In this document: positions 52,901 to 63,495 of the stretch, one piece after another | Position numbering within the stretch: position 1 is the first letter of the stretch | Layout of the letters: the number at the start of each line of letters is the position of its first letter | Assembly: GCA_030141605.1 (NCBI GenBank) | Contig: JAQGDQ010000375.1 | Span: 79,501-143,500, forward strand | Origin: Tubiluchus corallicola | Lineage: Eukaryota; Priapulida; Priapulimorpha; Priapulimorphida; Tubiluchidae | Direction: 5' to 3' | Length of the DNA: 64,000 nucleotides | The notes under the pieces: generated by a model | What the model saw: only the letters and a program-made list of their open reading frames with translations | Told to the model about the DNA's origin: nothing | Databases searched by the model: none | Position numbers and translations under genes: made by a program

Positions 52901-55900
52901 CAGCTTTGTTGCTGAGGCGTACATATTCTGTATAATCCTCCTTCATTGGAGCCCCGATGTTATCATGCCATTCCACCCAGTAATGTAACAACTCGTTATA
53001 GTCTCGAGAGTTAGCAAAGATCTGTGTTATGTCTGCAATGCAATGGCAGCTTAAGATACAATTTTTTCAGTGATCATTTTTAAGTGGTGAGCTCTTAGCA
53101 CTCAAAGTTATGTATTGCTGAACCTGGAATTTAAATGGATGGGCAATGACCAGTGAAAAAAACGAAGAAGACTGTTAAAACACTACTAAATGAATTTGGT
53201 AACAATTACAAGGAAACAAGCTTTCCCGGAAAAGGAATATGATATATTTACCAGGATCGAGTGGAATTTTGTTCTCATCACTGTCCGGCAAACATGTCTT
53301 TTCATATTCACATACTTTACCTGTACTGTACCGTACCGACATATCACCCAATACAGTGTTTATCTGAAAAGTAATGTATCTATATCAAAGTGGAAAAATG
53401 CAAAGCAAACTGATTTGATAAGCTTTTTACAACTTGAATAAGCAAGCTGGCACATTTAGTACTAAGCAATTCTTTTGTACTAAGCTATAAAGCAAGTAAT
53501 AGTATTTAACAATTAACTGGCAGAAAAATCTGCTTGTTTATTGCTACACTAAGCACTTCGCTGCTAAAACGTGCTAGATATAGAAGCAAAGAATTGAGTT
53601 GTTAACAAACTGTCTCCACATTTAGTGAACTGCTTAACAAATAATGCTTCAGAATATATAGTTAATTTAATGAATAAGAGTGCCTCTTTTAGTAATGCAA
53701 ACTAATGCCAACCAACTTTTAAATGTTAACCTGTTCCACTTCATTGTCAGGTAGTGCTGCGTGTCCTAAGATTACAATATTTTTGAACTCTCTCATCATC
53801 TGTTCATCCGCAAATGATTCCCAATCAAATGCTTGTGCTTCAAGGCCTTTCTGTTTATTAAACTCTGCTAGTTCATTTTTTGCTGCAATCTAAAATGGAT
53901 AGTATTAATTGTGTAAGGATGCTTTAATACACATTAAAGCATCCTTACATAATGTAACATTTGTAACATTTACGCTACATGTTGCATTGGCAATATATAC
54001 TATTGGCATTGGCAAAACTCATTTTTGAACCAAATATTATAGATGTACAAACTGTACCAACAATGGAACCACTTTTCACTGATTTGAAAAAAAAGATAAG
54101 TTAGTACACCATATTTACAAGTAATGTGGTGTTTCTTTATAAACTCACAGAATTTTGTAGATTGTATTCCGTGATGTTTGTACTGTATGCCCAAGAAGCT
54201 ATCTGGCTCTTATAGATTGCTTCCGATGCTTCCTCATTATACACATTCAGCCACAACTTTGCTTCCTCATCCTACATAAATCACTTAATTAAATAATAAC
54301 TCTTTAAAAAATGATTGCAAATGGCAGCATGTAGCTTCTTTAGCAAAATCATTTATAATGTGAAATATGCACCTCGCACTCTATTAAAAAGAAACATAAA
54401 CATCAGAAAACATTCTTGCCACTGATGATGAACTAAATACATCAAAATAAGTATAATATGCTCTATATTATAGAAAAGTTATAGTTGCATGCCTTTATCT
54501 AAATAAGATTAATGTATGGGCTTATAATAGATCATTAATGTTTCTTATTATCCGACTGTCAAAGAAAAGCACCAACTCATTCTCTAGCAAAAGTGGGGTG
54601 ATAGAAGTGGCATAGCTAGTCTGTCCAACTCTGTGGGCTACCAACTACCAAGTCACCAATAGGGGACTACCAATTGTTCCATAATAGGGGAGCAAGGGAA
54701 GCAACTACTTCCTAGAGCACATTTTTCAAAACTGACATCTTTTCAAAGATGGAGTCATTACTTTATTTGGCCAACCTGCCTCCCGGGTTTTTGAAATGAG
54801 TGTGCATTTATGCAACTCATCTGTCAAGGCTATGTCTATATTATACCAAGGATAAAATTGCCCCAAATGAAATTATTATATTCTTGTTGTACATAAATTT
54901 AAATATAAAATAACAGTTATGCACTTCTTTTAAAACTGTAACTTCCCCGCGTTTTGATTTTAAATACAAATAAAAATATATAGTCAATGCGTTAAAAATT
55001 GTTTGGTATGTGTTATGGTGCCTATTTTGTGCTTGCTTCCCATTAACATTAGAACATGGCTACACCCCTGCATGACAGTCCAGTGCAGCATAGTCAACAC
55101 TTCAGGAATCACAATAATCAATGTAACTACTATTAGAGCAGAACATAAAACATGTGACACTGCATACAACACAACTTGACTGAATTAAATATAATGTAAA
55201 TTGGTTGGATAGACAACTGAGCTTAAAAAGTGTGCCATAAAAACATTTATGGAAACAGATCCAAAAGAAGAGGTCGTGACAATGCCACTTGTAAGTTTCT
55301 AAGCACAAGTGTCAAATCTTAACCAAGCATACAAAGTTTACTCAGGTGAGTACTAGTAATGACTCACATGTGAAAAAAACGTTGGTACTTAAAAAGTTGC
55401 TGAACATTAGATAGTATCTGCTCTTGATTAGTAACTACATAACCTATCAATACAAAAAACAAAAAACATGTGCCTCTGAGCAAGACCAGCCCTCTTCAAT
55501 GCCATTTGCAAGAATGTATTCATCTAACCACTCTGTAAGCGGTGCGAAATAATCAATAATTCCGGATGCCAGCATATCTTGTTGTCCAGTCAGTTGTTCC
55601 ATAGCATCCTGCCAAGGCTGAGATGATCCCAACTTCAATGCATCGCTATTGAATAATAAAAAAAAACTGAAAAAGGGTGCAGGTGGAGAAGATTTATAAT
55701 TAACTAAAGTTTTATGTTTTTGTTTATTATACAATATTACTATTATAGCAGAATGTTACACTAAAACAAGGACTATCTTCCCACTTATCACCCACTTATC
55801 ACACACAGTGTTCACAGTGATGTAGTACAGCAAAATTCCTTCTGAGGAATTCTGTGCCAGCTAGAAGCTATACATCCTTCTTGTGAGGAATTTTGCCACA

Positions 55901-58900
55901 TGGTAGAAATACTGCACATCCCATTTTCATGATGAGTCCTCACAAAATTCATTCCTGAGTTCAACTACTAATGAGTTCTTCCTTATTTAACGAACAACAA
56001 TTAACACATTTCAGCATAAATTAATAAGATTTAATCTCGCTTTTAAAAGACTGATGATTTTAAGTTTTATTAACATAACATCGATGGCTACATTCGTGAA
56101 AATTAAAAATAAAACAGGCGTATATTTAGGTCACATACGTATATTTTCAGATGTTGAACTGGTTAGTAAAACTTTACTAAAAAAACAAAGTCTGACATTA
56201 TGTTAACTAACTTTGTTAAATGTACTTTGTATATGAGAAATACGGCAAGTATAAATTAATTTAGACATGATTATACGGTATAAAACTCGCAAAGTAGCTG
56301 CAACTAACCGGATGTTTGGAAAGAACCTGCTTGGTTTCACTATGAAATAAACTTTCTTGCTGCATGGGAAGTCGAGAAAAAACTCGGAAATTTTCTAAAT
56401 ATTTTCTGATTTTCCAACAGCCATTCTGTGCATCATTTCCCTTGCGTCTTTACTGTAAAATGGGCTTTACTGACCTCAACTGTGTACCTGCTTCTGTACT
56501 TTTATAGATGTCGCAGGTGTGTAAAGAACCGGTGTGGCCTGCTGTTTCACACAAAGCCTTGTGAAACTGAAACTGTATGATGAATGAAACGAAGTATCTG
56601 CAAAAGTAAAACAGGCTAAGCTGACAGTTTAAAACTTAAGATAAAAAATAATTTTACACCAACTTCAGGGTGTTAAAACACTATTAAGGCAACAAAAAAT
56701 ATTTTTCAATAAAATGCCCATCATTTGAGTGATGACCCTGTTTTAGGTTTACTAGGTTAGGTATTTGTTCCTAATTCTAATACCAAGTTTGCAGCACTTG
56801 ACCTTAAAATAGCTGAAATGTAGGGAAAAATTATGACCACGATTTTAACGGAAATCTCTCAACTTTCAAATACAGTTAAACCTTTTTATAATGTCCACTT
56901 TGGGAATCCAGAAAAACTTGGTGTTAAGCGAGTTTGGCAATATAACATGGCACATTAATACTTAGTTATTTAGTTAGTTTATCTACTGACATTAACACAC
57001 TTTCAAAATACACAATAAAATTAACAATCTTACAAAAATGTCCATCTTGTATGTTATAGAGTTACAGCACCTAACAATCAAACATGACTATTTACTTTAT
57101 CATTTACATAAATTCTAAACTTTGTATGAAATGGCAAAAAGTAATTTGTTGAGTTCATTAAATTAAACATATTATTACAGGATAGATTTCTAAATGTTTA
57201 GCAAGCTGACAAACTAACAATTCCTCATCTTGCGTATCTGTGCCACATGTACAAAGCCTTTGATTAAATACAATTCTACTGCATCTACTAGTTTCCACTT
57301 TTAAATGATATCACAGATAATCTCATCAGTGAAGCTACTACTACTACTACTACTAGCTACTGTTCTACAATGTTCTAACAAGATATGTAGTATACAAAGC
57401 ATCAACAGACAATTGCGGATTAATCTTCCTGAGATAGTATTGCCTGCGCATTTGGTCTGACACTTATTTTATCCTTCATACTATTCATTTCTACTTTTAT
57501 AGAATCCGTCACTTGTAATCCGTTACTTATAATAATATACAATGGTGTTCAATTGTATAATAACATACAATTAGACTTTACAGCACTCTCTTTCACCGGT
57601 TTTTCCACCTAATACTGAGCATCATTATTCTGATTAATAAAAGCAGTATATTTATGTATGTGACACAAATTTCCCACTATTTCCTGCTCAATTTGATATT
57701 TTATTGGCTTACTACATGCAGTGGCTCTTAAAAAGAGACATACTAATCAGTGTAACTAACTACATTATTAACTAACTAATTACCTAATTTTTATCATCTA
57801 AAATTACATTATTTTTATCGTCAGAGCCATTATTATCATCGCTTTTATCATCTTCATTGCCTGTTTGGTTAAGGTAGTCCACAGGGAGTTTGCTGCAACC
57901 CTTTTCGTTCAACATATTTAAAAAAATTTAGCAACCTACTTTATCGTATGCTTTTTCAAAATCTATAAAAGCAATGAAAACTTGTTTTTTTGCATACAAG
58001 ACAATCAATTAGTAGCCTCAAAGTAGGTATATGCTTAGCACAGCCTCCATTTTTTTGACTTCCAGCCTGACTGGAAACGGGCTTATACCACAGAGCAAGA
58101 TTAGCCAAAATTGTATCATACACTTTCACTTTCGCTATTGAATTAATTATGCTAATTGCAGGTAAGCCTAGAATCGCCTTCTTTAAAGATGGTAAACAAC
58201 ACGGCGTAATACTATTGTTGAGGGTACCATAAAAAATACCAGCATAAGAAATGATATCCATTCCCCAGGTAAACTCTTAAAAACAATTAGTTGGATACCC
58301 AGCACTTTATTTGGCTTCAGGGAACTCTTGGCTTCCTGTATTTCATACTCTAATATCGGTTCATCAAAACAAGAAATATACATGTTGGTATCAGGCACAT
58401 ATAAATTTTGGTTATCAGCATGGCCTCATAAATTCGCAAAGTGCTCTACAAAAGCTTTATCAGTAGGTTTACTTTTTGACTTATTGACATTCTGACGTAT
58501 TTTGCCATTCCATACTTCATAACTGTTTACATTATTTTCAACTATATGGTACCATCTATCAGACAAATCTATGAAATAATCTGTCTGGTCTATATTATGC
58601 TGTACATGCTTTCAGAATGTCTGCACATTTCATACAACTGACCAATCTTTGCAACAACACTTTCTACATTGTAGTCATGTAACAACTCTGGCACGTCACA
58701 TTGCATTAGCAAAGAGTTCATTTTTTTACAGTCGATATTTTCACTCTTAAATCTTTTCACAGTTTTAGTTCTGACAGTGTAGGTTCCTCTCTGTCAAGGT
58801 CTTCCAAGGTGCTGTAAAAGGACTTAATTGTTACTGCAACTGCAGCAAGACCTGATGGGTTGCACGTTGCTCTGGATATTTCGAAAGTATCTATACTGCA

Positions 58901-61900
58901 CAGTTAGGGTTTAGACACAATACATACATGTCTAAGCAAATATAAACATTTTGTTTAGCCAAAAATTTGGGGTTAAACAAGGTTGGCACTATAAAGGGAG
59001 GCATTAAAATGAGGTTTGACTGTACGGCACTACTAACACTTTACTTCCATTTATACAGTTTGAACTATAAATGATTTTTCAAAATAAAGACAAAATCAAA
59101 GCCTTTTTTGACATGTGTTTTGTCAAGCTAACTATTTAGGCTAAATATCATGTACCTAATATAAGGTGTATTGCTGGGCACGTGGTATTTTGCACCTGGA
59201 TCAAAGTGTTCCTCTGTTCGTGGGATGTCAGATTTCACTCCCTGCAGGGTGCACCTGCAAATTAACATGAGTCGTTAGACTACACCTAGAGTTCCGTAGT
59301 TTCACACTTTCCTCAGAAGTTCTGATCAATCACCATTAGTAGCTTAGTTAGTTACTGATATGTGAAAAGTAACTCACCGAAGATCCCACCAATGTTTATT
59401 GAAGTCTGCACTGGTAACGCTTCCGTCGAAGACACTCCATCGCCACGCATCAATCAAGTAACCAAACGGTAGGAAAGCAATCTTGTCCAGCGCCATCTTC
59501 ATAAGAAAGTTGATATCAGCAGCTATTAACCAGTATAAAAAATAGTTAAACTTATGCTTAAACATGTGAATGTAACAGAAAAATCTCTGGTAACAGTGAT
59601 TGTATATGACGGTTTTGTATGACCTCACTCCATTCGTTTTTGCTATACTGTATAGATCCTGTCAATTGCTTTTGCTTCTCTAGCCCACTGCAGTACAATT
59701 TTAATTAAAATCTTTTACGATGACGATAGTGTATGAAACATAATAATTTATTACAGTAAGGTGTAACAATTTTGATGCATTGAATGTCACTCTATTGTAC
59801 GGAATGTGATAATAATAAAAACTTCATTTTCTCTTTGACAATATAATACTCTACATCTTTCTGTGCAGATGCCATTGGAAGGCAATGAATTCATTTTTTG
59901 AGCAATTTTTGCTGAATGCAGTTAACTGAATTTTAGATTTAACTCACACGCAGTAGTGTCAATCTCTAATCAACCTGTCTGCAGTAAGTTTTTTGTTTAT
60001 TTTTTTTCATGGCACAAGCATTTACATGCCTTGACTGCCTAGAAGATATCCTAATTCCCTTCACCAAACCTGGCGAGTAAGGTTTTATGATGGAGTCCAG
60101 GGCCTGATGTCTGTTGATAGGGCCTACTTGGATGTGGCAAAGTGGAAACCTAGCTAATTATTATTAGAAAAAATTCTTTAAGGCGAATCACTCAATCGAC
60201 ATGTATTAGAACAACAAGCATACACCTACTCCCTCAACAGTGGTGTAGCTGGGAGCATTGGTTCATGCTCAGCTGCAATTTGATCAATTGCACTAAAAAT
60301 GCTAATTCTGTCAGAAATTTACAAAACTTACATATCAGCATAACAGGCAAATTATAGTTGTCTAGTTTGCGCATCGATAATTGCATTATGACGTTTACAT
60401 TTTCATTGTTTTAGAAATTATTCAAGTTTGCCGAACAGCCGGAGTATAATTTCTACTTTATTAACATTAATTTAATATACATTTAAAATGTAATGTTGTT
60501 CGACGTGTTTGTGTACTTCCCCAAACAAAAGACAAAACACCTGACATAATTTAGTTCTCCAAGAAAACACTACTTGTAGCCGCACTGAGTGCCAAAAGCT
60601 CTAAGAGATGATCAATGATAAAGATTGTAATTATTCAATTAGCAGACAACAATGTATTGTACATTGAAACATAGAGCAGAGTAATCTTCCTCACCATAAT
60701 TTTCATGTACTTCATCAAGTAATCCAATCTCGTGCAAATGTTTGGGAGTTTCCACAGATAATGACATGAGGTCCCCGATGGCTTCATGAAATCCAGGATT
60801 TGCACCAGCTCTGAAGACAACAGGTTGGTCCCTGTACTGAAGGAAATACTCTATGTGCCCCATCTCATGGTGGGTGGTGGAAAGCCAAGGCATGTTGATC
60901 TCTGTGCACTGCTTGATTCTTTAATAAAGAAAATCAAAGGAAAAAGTAGCACTCCGAGTCAAAAAACTCAAATAAATCTGCCGCTGAAATACTCTCTCTC
61001 AGCTAGTTTGATAACATGAGCTGAGCTTTCAAGTTAATAAAAACGCAGCATTTCCCAAAGTAATCAGTTCCACATGTTTTGAAAAAAATGATTTTTTGCT
61101 GTTACAAGAGATTACTAAATGTAATTGCATTAATGTTTGTTAAGGTTGAACATCCAGTATTTGACAGACCTCATAATTATTGCAATTAACTTATGTTATT
61201 TAAGCCCTTATTGCTTATATAAGTCTTTTATGCTGATCATTTATAATGTCTAGTATGATCGTATGATTATTTTATAGGTTTTATAAAAATATATTTTCAT
61301 AGTACAAAGCTTTCCTAGTATCGTATTTTCTCTGTACCAATTCCTAGTACCAATTAAATTTTTCCAGTACTGAACTTTCCTAGCACCAAACCTGCTCCGT
61401 ACCATCTTTACCTTGTACCAGATTTCTTTTTGTACCAAAATGCTTGACAAATCCTGGCCAGTACTGTATTAAATTTTACCAGTATCACTTTTTTCCCTGT
61501 ACCCAATTTTTCCAGTGCTAAAATTTTGCTGTACCAAAAATTTCTAACAGCAAATTTTCCTGGTACCAAAATTTACTCGTATCAAAATTACTAGGACTAG
61601 GACCAAATTTACCTGTAATAAAACTTACTAGTATCAATTTTTTCCATGTTTATCAGTTTGTTTGAATGCTGTAGGCACTTTCGGCGAGGGAGTTTGTGAG
61701 AATGTGTGTTGCTATAGTTTAAGAAGTTGTATTCTTGCAAGTAAAAATGACATTCTAATTTGTGGCTGTATAAACTCAGACGTTTTATTCGAGTCTTCAT
61801 TCTAAAAACTGGCGAAACATATTATGTGATGACTTTCAGTTGTAAATTTTTAGGCGAGGTATTTTTAACACTTATTTTATCAATTTTTTAATCTGTTTTA

Positions 61901-63456
61901 TCAATAATTTTTGTGTGTTGTAGAAATATGTAATGTAGTACTATATGTTCTGAATTAAAATAAAAATTAAAAATTAAAAATTAAATTTATTACAGTATCA
62001 TAAAAATTTAGTGCTCGTGAAAGTTTAGGGTTGGATTTCAAGTTGCAGTTCTGGTTGGGGCTTGATTTCTGGTTATGATTTCGATTTTATATAATCACAT
62101 CACATGACCTCGATGCACTTTACAATTCAAAAGTTTGTCATAACTTACAATTCCATATAGATAATTCCAGCAAGCAGAAAAGCGAAAGTTTGCTTCCAGA
62201 GCTACAAAAACACTTAAATTAAGTGCAGTGAGCAAAGGACGTACCAGCTCACTAAGGGCCACTATTGCTCACCAAGCATGCGACAGCTAATAATGTTCAA
62301 CAACAATGACAAATGTATACTCAACTCAGTCATGACGGAACATTACCGAAATCCAGAAAGATCGATGGAAGAGACTTACCGAAAATCGATCCTGTTCTTG
62401 AAGTCCCAAGCTGATGCATGACAGTTCACCTCTCTTCCGTCAGTAGGTTTTACATACATGGTCTCATTCCAAAATTCCCAGGGCATTGGAATTAAACCCA
62501 GTGAGGTAAAGAAGTCTTCTGATACCTAAAAAGCATGCAAGTCGTATATATATTTCAGAAAAACAATAAATAATGACAATGAATAATACTTACATATGCA
62601 TGTCTTACTTTTGCTAAGCGTCAAATGTTTCTTTATAACAAGATTGAATAAATCCATATCCAAAGCAGCAAGCGTGACCACAGTCGATGTTTAACCGTGT
62701 GTGACAGAATAATGTGTAGGCACTGCATGGCACTCAGGACTTATTATCGCTTGACTGTTACTGGTCCAGTGCAGTTTACACATGTGTGACCAAAGATTTT
62801 GTCCTAATTTTTACATATTGGTTGCTATCCGCGGCTCTTAAGCAATCCTACCTGTCTAACCTAACCGTTGACTAAATGGCAACCTTACGTAACTAACATG
62901 CAAATGTCATGACTCTACGTATTTGAGCTAGTTGTGCCTGAACTGTCCAATATCAGTATGAGCGAGGTCATCGTTCACCATGCCATTGCCAGAGCTCCTA
63001 CCACGGATTTAAACCCTGCAAATTTCATGACCATACTCCTCTGCCTTTCCTCCGCTAACTTAAATTGAAAGTGAATACCTAGAAACCTTGATGCCTAATG
63101 TAAACAATGATAACAAAAGATTAGGGTGTGTATTCTTTTAGATCCACGATGCTTACAGATAAAAATAAAAGAAAAAAACAGATAAGTTATTTGGACCTCT
63201 AATGAAAACTAATAACATCGGCTAAATAATATATAGTAATTTAACCTTACATGAATTGCGGTAAATTAGAAATAATATGGATGTGTTTCACATCAACTGT
63301 TTGAAACGTCACTAAAAAAGGCAAATATACAAATGCATGACGTAGCTAAAAACTTTACTTGAAGCCTACCCTAAATAAAAGTTTGTATGAAGCAAATGTG
63401 CACAGGAGTTTCATGGCAGTGCAATTAATTTTACATTTGTCTAAAAACCCACATTT

Positions 63457-63495
<39 letters not shown>

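Larger units (their letters stand above)
56873..59022. mobile_element. Pogo/Tigger-like DNA transposon remnant filling an ACE intron
   Basis: The ends are CAGTTAAACCTTTTTATAAT on the left and CAGTCAAACCTCATTTTAAT read inward from the right, each bordered by TA (56871-56872 and 59023-59024). CAGTCAAACCT with a TA target is the usual terminus of pogo/Tigger elements, and the next bases (GTCCACTTTGGG) also fit. No DDE transposase frame is left; instead a LINE RT relic occupies the middle. Confidence 0.7.

Noticed and set aside
57956-58398. Two frames of about 71-101 codons as genes
   Set aside because: They are frame-shifted pieces of one LINE reverse transcriptase.
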